A stretch of DNA of 64,000 nt from an uncultured Alphaproteobacteria bacterium (lineage in GTDB: Bacteria > Pseudomonadota > Alphaproteobacteria > RF32 > CAG-239): positions 62,001-126,000 of the forward strand of contig CALXWH010000003.1 in assembly GCA_944392315.1 (NCBI GenBank), read 5' to 3'. The first letter of the stretch is position 1. Each line of letters starts with the position of its first letter. The notes under the pieces are model-generated. The model saw nothing but the letters and a program-made list of their open reading frames with translations. It did no database searches and was not told the origin of the DNA. Positions 44,178-51,795 of the stretch are shown one piece after another. The translations under genes and the position numbers were made by a program.

Positions 44178-44708
44178 ATGTTAGCTTTATTTGTTGTATC
44201 GCTTTGTTTGATTAGTATGCAAGCCTTGGCTAACCCTGCTTGTGCCGTATGCACGGTTGCTGTGGGAGCTTCGCTTGAAATTGCCAGAAGATTGGGCGTT
44301 GATGACGCTGTTGTCGGGGTTTGGTCCGGTGCTTTTTTGTTGTTACTCGGCTATTGGACGCTGAAATGGATGGATAAGAAAAATTATTTCTTTAAAGGCA
44401 GAGATTTTATTGTTCTTACTTTATCTGTTGCCATGATCGGCTTTATCTATATTTCTCATTTGGTTTATACGCCTAAGGCTATTCTTGTTTTTTGGATTGA
44501 TCCGTTCTTGTTCGCTACTATTTGCGGGGCTTTGGTTTTGCACTATTCTTCCGAATTTTATCAATGGATGAAGAAAAATAACGGCGGACATGCGCATTTT
44601 CCGTTTGAAAAAGTTGTTGTTCCGGTGGTGGCTCTGGCTCTTATCTCTTGGTTATTTGCTTATCTGCAGCTTTGCACCCCGGCGCTTCCGGATTTGAGTA
44701 ATATTTAA
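44178..44708 (+). CDS. Membrane protein with CxxC after a signal-like helix
   Basis: 176 residues. After a signal-like first helix comes ANPACAVCTVAVGASLEIARRLGVDD, with a CxxC pair placed just outside the membrane. Four further hydrophobic segments follow, and a lone Cys near the C terminus (LQLCTP). I recall similar CAVCTVAVGAG-type proteins in Candidate Phyla Radiation bacteria but cannot check. The CxxC may be redox-active or bind metal. It is followed 14 bases later by a soluble partner gene. Confidence 0.7.
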   Translation: MLALFVVSLCLISMQALANPACAVCTVAVGASLEIARRLGVDDAVVGVWSGAFLLLLGYWTLKWMDKKNYFFKGRDFIVLTLSVAMIGFIYISHLVYTPKAILVFWIDPFLFATICGALVLHYSSEFYQWMKKNNGGHAHFPFEKVVVPVVALALISWLFAYLQLCTPALPDLSNI

Positions 44709-44721
44709 GTGGAGATTTGAG

Positions 44722-45336
44722 ATGAAAAAAGCAGAAAACGTTAAGGAATTTGTGGAGCGTATTGATGCAACCAAAAAAGTTAATCCGAAAGATTTGTCTT
44801 CGGATCAGGATTTGACGATTGCTATCATGAACCTTATTTCCATTGAGGAGCATCTTGTTTTTTCTGGAGCTAAAACAGGCAAAACTTCTTTTTATGATTT
44901 GATTGAAGATGTTCGTGAAACTCGCAAAAAGCTCATGATGAAAATTATCCCAAGCTATGAGGGGGAAGTTTGGTGTATATCTAAGCACTTGCTGGCTTCT
45001 TCCATGCGTTTGATGGAAGTTGGTACCAAACAGCAGAGTTTGGGCAACAAAGAACAAGCCTATGACCTCTTTAACAAAGCCTATGATTTGTATTGTCTCT
45101 TCTGGGGCTTAAATATGAATATGCTTGATGTCAACAACGTTAAATGGATTGAAGACAGCGTTGAGGACATTAAGAAAATCAGCGAAAAAATTGATGCCGC
45201 CGGAGTGGCAGCTAGTTCTCCCATAGAGGAACCTGCTACTGCCGTAGCCGAATCTGTTGCTGACGAAGAGCCTAAAACCGCATTTGCCAAGATGAAAGCC
45301 TTTGTTCGCAAGGCGGTTGATTGCTGCATTGAGTAG
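44722..45336 (+). CDS. Soluble helical protein paired with the CxxC membrane protein
   Basis: 204 residues. The conserved-looking core is SSDQDLTIAIMNLISIEEHLVFSG, then EGEVWCISKHLLASSMRLMEVG and AYDLYCLFWGLN. The core is helical and HEPN- or four-helix-like. After about residue 165 it becomes an acidic linker (Ala/Pro/Glu) and ends with a basic helix and two cysteines (KAVDCCIE). No signal peptide. Co-transcribed with the membrane protein. Confidence 0.7.
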   Translation: MKKAENVKEFVERIDATKKVNPKDLSSDQDLTIAIMNLISIEEHLVFSGAKTGKTSFYDLIEDVRETRKKLMMKIIPSYEGEVWCISKHLLASSMRLMEVGTKQQSLGNKEQAYDLFNKAYDLYCLFWGLNMNMLDVNNVKWIEDSVEDIKKISEKIDAAGVAASSPIEEPATAVAESVADEEPKTAFAKMKAFVRKAVDCCIE

Positions 45337-45368
45337 CATCATCTGTTTGATTTTATATAATGCTTAAT

Positions 45369-45393
45369 AAGCGGTCATTGGACCGCTTTTTTT
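45369..45393 (+). terminator. Terminator after the CxxC gene pair
   Basis: GCGGTC-ATTG-GACCGC followed by seven T. Confidence 0.9.
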
Positions 45394-45469
45394 ATTCTGT
45401 ACTATATTTCTTTTATATTTTTTAACTATTTCTTTTTATTCTATAAAAAATTAATTTTGGAGAATTCAT

Positions 45470-46309
45470 ATGACTACTCTAACTGATGACGCAACTGAAC
45501 AACTTGATGTTGCTGCAAATAAACAACCTTCTTATAGCTTGCCCGCTTCTTCTAACTGGGGGCACTTTTTTGTGACTGATTTTTGGGGACGGAATTATTT
45601 TAATTTTAAGGGACGTGCTTCCAGAAAAGAATATTGGGCCGGTCTTGTTTTAGGATATGTTTATTCTATAGTGATTTTTCTTTTCATCTACTTTGGCGGG
45701 AAAATTGTCTTTGGTTTATCTTCTCATAATGCTCAAGATATCACCACTCTTACGCATATCAATGATATCGTTTCATTCTTTCTTGTTTCTGTTCCGTCAA
45801 TCAGTCTTCTCGTCCGTCGTTTGCACGATTTTAATTTGAGAGGTTGGTGGTTATTGTTATTTATTCCTTCGCTTTTTGCGCCTTTCTTTAAAGGTGACAG
45901 AGCAGACAACCGTTTTGATACAAATATTTATAGCGAATATGAAGATCCAAATGTTGAAAAAATCAGTTATAGCAACCGCTCGTTTGGGCAAATTGCTTGT
46001 TCTATTTTTACTGAGAATTTTTGCACCCTCAAAGGACGGGCTTCTCGTAAAGAATTTAATACTTTTTGGGGGCTTTTAGTTGTTTTACCTTGTCTTATGG
46101 CTTATATCCTCCCAGCAACAGCCACGTTTTGGATTGCAGCTTTTCTTTTAATCTTTATCTATCCGCTCTTTAGCGTTGCATGGAGACGCTTTCATGATTT
46201 AAATATGAGTGGTTGGTGGTTGTTGCTTGGTGTTACCATCATTATCCTTCCCTTTATCAAAGGAAAAGAAGATGACAACGCATATGGCAACAATATCTAT
46301 GTTGAATAA
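45470..46309 (+). CDS. Tandem DUF805 membrane protein
   Basis: 279 residues made of two DUF805 units. Each begins with FKGRASRKEYW or LKGRASRKEFN, runs through two or three membrane helices, and has RRLHDFNLRGWWLLL or RRFHDLNMSGWWLLL near its end. DUF805 normally occurs once in about 110-130 residues; the internal duplication gives a pseudo-dimer. Function of the family is unknown. RBS GGAG lies 9 bases upstream. Confidence 0.88.
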   Translation: MTTLTDDATEQLDVAANKQPSYSLPASSNWGHFFVTDFWGRNYFNFKGRASRKEYWAGLVLGYVYSIVIFLFIYFGGKIVFGLSSHNAQDITTLTHINDIVSFFLVSVPSISLLVRRLHDFNLRGWWLLLFIPSLFAPFFKGDRADNRFDTNIYSEYEDPNVEKISYSNRSFGQIACSIFTENFCTLKGRASRKEFNTFWGLLVVLPCLMAYILPATATFWIAAFLLIFIYPLFSVAWRRFHDLNMSGWWLLLGVTIIILPFIKGKEDDNAYGNNIYVE

Positions 46310-46333
46310 GTATTTAGCCCTTTACCAAATTAT

Positions 46334-46365
46334 AAAAACTCCCTTTTTGATAAGGGAGTTTTTTG
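46334..46365. terminator. Bidirectional terminator
   Basis: AACTCCCTT / AAGGGAGTT with A and T runs on each side; between the DUF805 gene and the convergent hypothetical gene. Confidence 0.85.
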
Positions 46366-46393
46366 TATAATGAATTTATAAAATTTAAGGTTA

Positions 46394-46783
46394 TCAATCT
46401 CGGGTATATTTTTGACCTGCCATAATGACTGCATTTGCCAATTGTTTTGCATTTGCATCTTTTTCTTGTCCGGTAATGTATTTATTCATTTCAGCTTTAA
46501 AGAATTTCACTCCTTTTTTGCTGATTTGTTGATATTTATCGGCAGCCATGTTCACACAGTCTTGATGTGATGTCCTTAGGCCTTGGCTGGCATTAAACCT
46601 TGCTACCTGCGCATTCAGAGCAACAACCAAGTCATTATCCCGCACATTTTGCAGACGATTTTTCAGGACTTCTTTATCCATCGTTTCTGACAATAAACCA
46701 AATATAGCCTTTGGGGTCTTGCAGCCTTCCAGCTTCGCAACAAAGTCTTTGCCGTTTAGCTCCTTTTTTACTTCTTTGCTCAT
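46394..46783 (-). CDS. Hypothetical small protein
   Basis: 129 residues, family not recognised. Soluble, helical, lysine-rich, with segments KDFVAKLEGCKTPKAIFGL and VNMAADKYQQISKKGVKFF. RBS GGAGGAG lies 6 bases before the ATG. It stands alone between two intergenic gaps. Confidence 0.7.
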   Translation of the reverse strand: MSKEVKKELNGKDFVAKLEGCKTPKAIFGLLSETMDKEVLKNRLQNVRDNDLVVALNAQVARFNASQGLRTSHQDCVNMAADKYQQISKKGVKFFKAEMNKYITGQEKDANAKQLANAVIMAGQKYTRD

Positions 46784-46883
46784 GGTTTGCTCCTCCTATA
46801 ATAATTCTCTTCTATTTATAATTGGAGTATACCAGATTTTTAAGACCTTGGCAAGGTGTTTTTTGTTACAAAAATGCCATATT

Positions 46884-47780
46884 TTAGTGATTTCTGGTTA
46901 AAATATATCTTGACAAATTTTTTAGTGTTTGACCTTTGTTTCCAAATGCCGACAAAATGTCTTCTGCCTCCGCTATCAGCTTTTGAGCTATGTTTTTTGC
47001 TCCTTCTACACCATATATGCTGACAAAATTTAATTTATTTTGCGCTTTGTCCTTTTTGAGAGTCTTGCCTACTAATTGTTCATCTCCCTCAACATCCAAT
47101 ATGTCATCGGTGATTTGAAAAGCTATGCCTATATTTCGTGAATATTTGACCAACAGAGCTCTTTCTTCGGCTTTGGCATTGCCCAATATGCATCCGGCTT
47201 CGCATGGATATCGCAATAAGCACCCTGTTTTTAATTCCTCGGTTTGACGAATAATGCTTTCCGGATTTGGAAAATCTTTGTGAGTATCCGTATATAAATC
47301 CAGAACTTGGCCGGCTATCATGCCCTTAAACGCACCGGCGGATCTTGATAATAGTAATGTCAGCTCTACTTTTTTGCTATCTTCTATATCGGCACCGTTC
47401 AAAACCTCAAAAGCATATGTCAATAAGCCGTCTCCAGCCAGAATCGCCGTTGCTTCATCAAAGGCTTTATGACAAGTCGGCTTTCCGCGGCGCATATCGT
47501 CGTTATCCATGGCCGGTAAATCATCATGTATCAGCGAATAAGTATGCAACATTTCTAGTGAAATCGCTACCGGAAGAGCCTTTTCATATCCTACGCCGAA
47601 TAGTTTTGCCGTTTCGTGCAATAAAAACGGACGCAGCCGCTTTCCACCATTCATCACGCTATAACGCATGGCTTTGACCGCGTGTTGTTCCGGTGAATCG
47701 GTTATAGGAAAATATTTTTCCATATCTTGGTTAAAAGTTGCTGAATAACTCTTCAATACGTCTTCAATTTCAGTCATCAT
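46884..47780 (-). CDS. ispA: Farnesyl diphosphate synthase (geranyltranstransferase)
   Basis: 298 residues. Condenses isopentenyl diphosphate with allylic diphosphates. First aspartate-rich motif DDLPAMDNDDMRRG and second motif FQITDDILDVEGD are intact; NGGKRLRPFL binds the diphosphate. It follows xseB, the standard xseB-ispA pairing. The second codon is also ATG, so the start may be 47777. No dxs follows. Confidence 0.94.
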   Translation of the reverse strand: MMTEIEDVLKSYSATFNQDMEKYFPITDSPEQHAVKAMRYSVMNGGKRLRPFLLHETAKLFGVGYEKALPVAISLEMLHTYSLIHDDLPAMDNDDMRRGKPTCHKAFDEATAILAGDGLLTYAFEVLNGADIEDSKKVELTLLLSRSAGAFKGMIAGQVLDLYTDTHKDFPNPESIIRQTEELKTGCLLRYPCEAGCILGNAKAEERALLVKYSRNIGIAFQITDDILDVEGDEQLVGKTLKKDKAQNKLNFVSIYGVEGAKNIAQKLIAEAEDILSAFGNKGQTLKNLSRYILTRNH

Positions 47781-47836
47781 ATTTCCCTACCCTAGTCCTC
47801 GTCCTTATTTTCGTTCTCACTCCTCTTATTTGCGGC

Positions 47837-48097
47837 TTAGGCCTCTACATTATCTAATGGCGCCGTGCTTAAGCTGCCGTCTTTGTTCAGCTCAATTTTT
47901 TCTACCTTTAGTGTGGCTGCAGCAAGTTTTTCTGAGCATAACTTCTTCAAAGCCATCGCTTTTTCGTAAGCATTGACGGCATCATCCAATTTTATTCTGC
48001 CGCTCTCTAATTCTCGTACAATATTTTCTAATTGCGCCAAAGCATCTTCAAAGCTCAGCTTGCTTAAATCTTCCGAATTGATATTTTCTTCTGTCAT
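47837..48097 (-). CDS. xseB: Exodeoxyribonuclease VII small subunit
   Basis: 86 residues. LSFEDALAQLENIVRELESGRIKLDDAVNAYE is the XseB signature. With XseA it degrades single-stranded DNA to oligonucleotides. It begins 2 bases after the SDR gene stop, with GGAGAT upstream; same transcript as ispA. Confidence 0.95.
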   Translation of the reverse strand: MTEENINSEDLSKLSFEDALAQLENIVRELESGRIKLDDAVNAYEKAMALKKLCSEKLAAATLKVEKIELNKDGSLSTAPLDNVEA

Positions 48098-48099
48098 CT

Positions 48100-48777
48100 T
48101 TATCTCCTGATTGTCTGGTAGCTTCCGGCCATAAATCCGCCGTCTACGATAATATCTTGTCCGCTTATGAATGTATTGGCCGGATTGCCTAAAAAATATA
48201 CCATCTTGGCGATATCTTCCGGCTCTGCCAAACGATTGATGGCCGTCTTGGCCGCAAGTTCGGCTCGTTTCATTTCGTTATTGTTTTGTTGGAACATTTT
48301 GGTATTTACAAACCCCGGTGATACCGTATTGCATAAAACATTATACGGACCATACTCTAATGCCAATGTTTTAATCAAACCAACCAATGCATGTTTGGAA
48401 CATGTATATGCGGCTCTACCTTCGCGTGATATGCTGGCATATAAAGACCCTATCCCCACAATATGACCGCCATGCTCCTTAAAATATGAATCATTTGCTT
48501 TAACGATTTCCAGCAATGATATGTAATTCACATATTGCGTCTTCATAAACTCTTCTAAAGGAATTTCCGGTGCCGGCATCGGTTTATTGTATCCTGCACA
48601 ATGGATGATGACATCAAACTCGGCACGATGTGTTTCAAACCATTTATGAATGGCTGACATATCTGATAAATCTAGTTCAGCGCTTCGGGGTGCCACTACC
48701 TCATATCCGCTGTGCAGATATAATTCTTTGATAGCTCCGCCTATTCCTCCGCCTGCTCCGGAAATAAATGCTCTCAT
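48100..48777 (-). CDS. Short-chain dehydrogenase/reductase
   Basis: 225 residues. Cofactor loop SGAGGGIGGAI, the NAG variant HCAGYNKP, catalytic Ser (GIGSLYAS) and YTCSKHALVG, and the tail DIIVDGGFMAG. An NAD(P)-dependent reductase such as a 3-oxoacyl-reductase relative; substrate unknown. It lies 14 bases after cysS on the same strand. Confidence 0.92.
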   Translation of the reverse strand: MRAFISGAGGGIGGAIKELYLHSGYEVVAPRSAELDLSDMSAIHKWFETHRAEFDVIIHCAGYNKPMPAPEIPLEEFMKTQYVNYISLLEIVKANDSYFKEHGGHIVGIGSLYASISREGRAAYTCSKHALVGLIKTLALEYGPYNVLCNTVSPGFVNTKMFQQNNNEMKRAELAAKTAINRLAEPEDIAKMVYFLGNPANTFISGQDIIVDGGFMAGSYQTIRR

Positions 48778-48791
48778 TTTACCTCCTTTTC

Positions 48792-50213
48792 TTAGAGTTT
48801 TATCAATTCTATCTCTTTATTTGGCAAATCTTTAACACCAACGCCCAGAGCCGCCAGTTTGTCGCGAATCTCATCTGATTTTGCCCAATCTTTTGCTGCT
48901 CTTGCTTCGGCTCTTTGATCCAACAAAGCCTTAATCTCCGGTGTTACTTCTACCGTTTCTTTTTGTTTTGGCGCAATGTCTTTTAAGAATAAATGTAAAA
49001 CACCATCCACATGCATTAAAAAGGCCAAACGTAGACCTGATGATTTGCTGTTATCTTTAACAACATTCCACATATATGACAATGCAACCGGTGTTTTCAA
49101 ATCATCAAACAAATAACTGTCAAACTCTGCGGTCAATTTAGCCAATTCTTCCTGCTCTTGAGCCGATAAAATTTTATGCTCATTTTCGGCCTTGAAGGTT
49201 GCAACATAATCTGCCAGATTTTCATACGCCTTCTTTGCGGCATCCATCGCTTCATCTGAAAAGATGGCTGAGCTGCGATAATGCGAGGTTAAGCAGAAAT
49301 ATTTGTAATGTACTGGCTCATATCCTTTTTCTTTTAATGTATCCAGCGTTAAAAAGCCACCTTTGGACTTACTCATCTTGCCGGATTTATTATTCAAAAA
49401 TTCCATATGTACCCAGAAATTTACCCACTCATGGCCTAAATGGGCCTCACTTTGTGCTATTTCATTTTCGTGGTGAACCGGAATATGATCAATTCCGCCG
49501 CAGTGAATGTCTATTCTTTCCCCAAGATATTTTGTAGACATGGCTGAGCATTCTATATGCCACCCCGGATACCCTCTTCCCCATGGAGAATCCCATTGCA
49601 ATATCTGATTTTCAAATTTTGACGACGTAAACCACAACACGAAATCTGACGGATTGCGTTTGTTCATATCCTGCTCGGTACGTGCGCCATGTTTCAAATC
49701 TTCACGACTTTGGCCGGATAAGCATCCATATTTCGGGAACTTTGACGTATCAAAATATACGTTACCGTTAGAAATATAGGCAAAACCCTTATTTTCCAAA
49801 TCTTTGATAAAATCTATCATATCTTGAATATGCTCGGTTGCACGGCATACGACTGTCGGACGTGCCAACCCTAATTCTTTGGTATGACGGAAAAAGGCAT
49901 CTTCATACATGCGGGCAATCTCCAGAACACTCTTCTTTTCACGTTCAGCTGCCACTTTCATCTTATCTTCACCCTCATCACCGTCACTGGTCAAGTGTCC
50001 GACATCGGTCACGTTCATAACGTGCTTTACTTTATATCCGGCAAGTTTTAAGGTGTTGACCAACAAATCTTCAAATATATATGTCCGCAAATTGCCGATG
50101 TGTGCATAGTTATATACAGTCGGACCACAGCAATACATTGTTACCAACGGCGGATTTAACGGTTTAAACTCATCTTTGCTTCTGGTCCTGGTATTATATA
50201 AATATACACTCAT
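48792..50213 (-). CDS. cysS: Cysteinyl-tRNA synthetase
   Basis: 473 residues from the ATG at 50213 (MSVYLYNT). Class I synthetase: zinc and Cys-binding TMYCCGPTVYNYAHIGNLR (HIGH motif as HIGN), KMSKSKGGFL (KMSKS), and GGIDHIPVHHENEIAQSEA. Charges tRNA-Cys. AAGGAAAAG lies upstream of this start; the ORF extension to 50270 runs back through the leader terminator and is not translated in my reading. Expression is probably controlled by the Cys-codon leader at 50237-50354. Confidence 0.96.
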   Translation of the reverse strand: MSVYLYNTRTRSKDEFKPLNPPLVTMYCCGPTVYNYAHIGNLRTYIFEDLLVNTLKLAGYKVKHVMNVTDVGHLTSDGDEGEDKMKVAAEREKKSVLEIARMYEDAFFRHTKELGLARPTVVCRATEHIQDMIDFIKDLENKGFAYISNGNVYFDTSKFPKYGCLSGQSREDLKHGARTEQDMNKRNPSDFVLWFTSSKFENQILQWDSPWGRGYPGWHIECSAMSTKYLGERIDIHCGGIDHIPVHHENEIAQSEAHLGHEWVNFWVHMEFLNNKSGKMSKSKGGFLTLDTLKEKGYEPVHYKYFCLTSHYRSSAIFSDEAMDAAKKAYENLADYVATFKAENEHKILSAQEQEELAKLTAEFDSYLFDDLKTPVALSYMWNVVKDNSKSSGLRLAFLMHVDGVLHLFLKDIAPKQKETVEVTPEIKALLDQRAEARAAKDWAKSDEIRDKLAALGVGVKDLPNKEIELIKL

Positions 50214-50236
50214 TTTCTTTTCCTTCTTGTGTTTAA

Positions 50237-50320
50237 TAAAAAAAAGACAGTCTTTTTCAGGCTGCCTCATTGTTTTTTTGTAGCTGAAACCAGCGTGGCA
50301 GCAATCTTACGCTTTGCCGC
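50237..50320 (-). promoter_or_regulatory. Transcription attenuator of cysS
   Basis: Four mutually exclusive segments on the minus strand: (1) GCGGCA 50320-50315, overlapping the third Cys codon; (2) TGCTGCC 50303-50297; (3) AGGCAGC 50267-50261; (4) CTGTCT 50250-50245 followed by seven or more T. Pairing 3:4 makes a terminator and 2:3 (GCTGCC/GGCAGC, perfect) an antiterminator. Pairing 1:2 (GCGGCA/TGCTGC, helped by AGCGT/ACGCT) frees 3. A ribosome stalled on the Cys codons would cover 1 and favour read-through into cysS. Confidence 0.8.
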
Positions 50321-50354
50321 AACAACACTCTTTGATTTCATTTACTCTCAACAT
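50307..50354 (-). CDS. cysS leader peptide with Cys-Cys-Cys
   Basis: A 15-residue ORF, MLRVNEIKECCCGKA. ATG at 50354-50352, with GAGGA five bases upstream; stop TAA at 50309-50307. Codons 10-12 are TGT TGT TGC. It ends just before attenuator segment 2. Its role is to sense charged tRNA-Cys by ribosome speed rather than to make a functional peptide. Confidence 0.8.
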   Translation of the reverse strand: MLRVNEIKECCCGKA

Positions 50355-50377
50355 TTTTCCTCACTTTGTTTGATTGT

Positions 50378-50406
50378 AGTTTGAAATGTTTTATCTTCTT
50401 TGTCAA
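50378..50406 (-). promoter_or_regulatory. Promoter of the cysS leader
   Basis: On the minus strand TTGACA (50401-50406), 17-base spacer, CAAACT (50378-50383). The -10 is weak but the distance to the leader ATG (about 17 bases of transcript) fits. Confidence 0.45.
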
Positions 50407-50474
50407 GACTTTATCCGCTTTATTGCAGAAATTTTGTTTTTATGACTTTTTGAGATAATTTATACAAAAAAATC

Positions 50475-50503
50475 TTGATTTTTTTCTTGCCGTTGCTTAT
50501 CCT
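50475..50503 (+). promoter_or_regulatory. Promoter of orphan gene at 50550
   Basis: TTGATT (50475-50480), 17-base spacer, TATCCT (50498-50503). Confidence 0.55.
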
Positions 50504-50549
50504 TGCGGAAGTTTTGTAATTTTTATTTTAATCATTAATCTATTATTTT

Positions 50550-51098
50550 ATGGTACATTTAACTTTTGTTCGTTGCGCAGATTTAAATGCTTACGGCAGT
50601 ATTTCTCTTAGTGATGCAAAAGCTTTGTTTAAATTGGCTAAAATTGTTACCGACAAGTTCGGAAAACCGCAGATGTTTTTTGCTTCCGGTAATGATGAGG
50701 CTTTAGTTTCTGCCAGAGTTTTTAATCTTGTTTGTGCCGTTCGCGGAATTTGCGAAACGTCAGCTCTTAATCATAAGGTTTCTTCTTCCGATATTCGGGC
50801 TTTTTTGGATTATCTGGAGATGGAAGGTAAACATATTCATGCTTCGCATATTGTTCTTATTTGCACTCATGAGGCTTTTGTGAAAATTTTTCATAAAAAT
50901 CCTATTTTTGCAAACTCTTATACTTTATGCGCGACAACTTGGGATAATATTATACTTGATTACCAAGAAATATGGTCGCCGTTTACACTTTCCGACTCCA
51001 CTCCTCACCCTATTGAAAATATCGCCAAGTTGCCTTGCAACGAGCATGAAATGGTTTTAATTAAAGAAACTGTTCATGCTTACAATCATGCTTATTAA
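50550..51098 (+). CDS. Degenerate histidine-phosphatase-like protein
   Basis: 182 residues. The order LTFVRCADLNAYGSISLSDAK, then MFFASGNDEALVSARVF and HIVLICTHEAFVK, follows the phosphoglycerate-mutase/SixA fold: RHG motif, helix, second strand with Ser/Arg, and a late His. The catalytic histidine of RHG is missing (it reads RCA), while the late His is kept in CTHEAF. If the assignment holds, the protein has lost phosphohistidine chemistry and may bind a ligand or partner instead. No ribosome site; the leader before ATGG is A/T-rich and lacks G in its last 20 bases. Confidence 0.6.
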   Translation: MVHLTFVRCADLNAYGSISLSDAKALFKLAKIVTDKFGKPQMFFASGNDEALVSARVFNLVCAVRGICETSALNHKVSSSDIRAFLDYLEMEGKHIHASHIVLICTHEAFVKIFHKNPIFANSYTLCATTWDNIILDYQEIWSPFTLSDSTPHPIENIAKLPCNEHEMVLIKETVHAYNHAY

Positions 51099-51105
51099 AA
51101 CCGCT

Positions 51106-51143
51106 GAGCCCCTAACAGATATTCTGTTCAGGGGCTCTTTTTT
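51106..51143 (+). terminator. Terminator after the gene at 50550
   Basis: GAGCCCCT..AACAG / CTGTT..AGGGGCTC followed by six T. Confidence 0.9.
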
Positions 51144-51165
51144 ATTGTATTATCCTTTTTCGTTA

Positions 51166-51768
51166 TTAGCTAATTTGCTGAACAAGAACAGCAACGTTTG
51201 TTATAAATAATTTTACTGAGATTGCCAACAAGACCATTCCGAAAAACTTCTTCATCACATATATGGCGGCTCCGCTTAAATGCTTTTTGAAAAAGCGTGA
51301 TAACCTGATTGTGGCATATATAGCGACACAGTTTAACAGTACGGCTATCAATACATTGATATCGGCATATTGTGACCGTATTGCCAACAGTGCTGTCAAC
51401 ACACCGGCACCGACAAATAACGGGAAAACAACCGGCACAAATGTCGCATCGCTGGAAATATCCGTTCCTTCACTCACTAAATTGATGTCTAGTATCATCT
51501 CTAAGCTAAACAAAAAGACAATCAACGCACCGGCTATCGCAAACGATGATATATCCAATCCGAATAACTTCAAAAAGGCTTCTCCGGCATAAAAGAAAAA
51601 TACCAGAAGAACCAATGAATACCAAAAGGCTCGGCGAGCACTGATGTGTATTCCTTTATTTTGCATACTGATGACGATCGGGATATTCCCTGGAATATCC
51701 GTAATTGCCAGTAATACAACAAATGCACTAAAGAGCTCGCGAAGATTAAACTCTGCAAAGAAATTCAT
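51166..51768 (-). CDS. MarC-family membrane protein
   Basis: 200 residues, six membrane segments. Family starts FVVLLAITDIPGNIPIVISM (the DP.GN motif read as DIPGN) and VFPLFVGAGVLTALLAIR match MarC/UPF0056. Once linked to multiple antibiotic resistance, but the true function is unknown. RBS AGAGGTG. It is 27 bases downstream of nrdB on the same strand. Confidence 0.9.
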   Translation of the reverse strand: MNFFAEFNLRELFSAFVVLLAITDIPGNIPIVISMQNKGIHISARRAFWYSLVLLVFFFYAGEAFLKLFGLDISSFAIAGALIVFLFSLEMILDINLVSEGTDISSDATFVPVVFPLFVGAGVLTALLAIRSQYADINVLIAVLLNCVAIYATIRLSRFFKKHLSGAAIYVMKKFFGMVLLAISVKLFITNVAVLVQQIS

Positions 51769-51795
51769 TCTGCACCTCTGTTTTTCCTAATCTTA

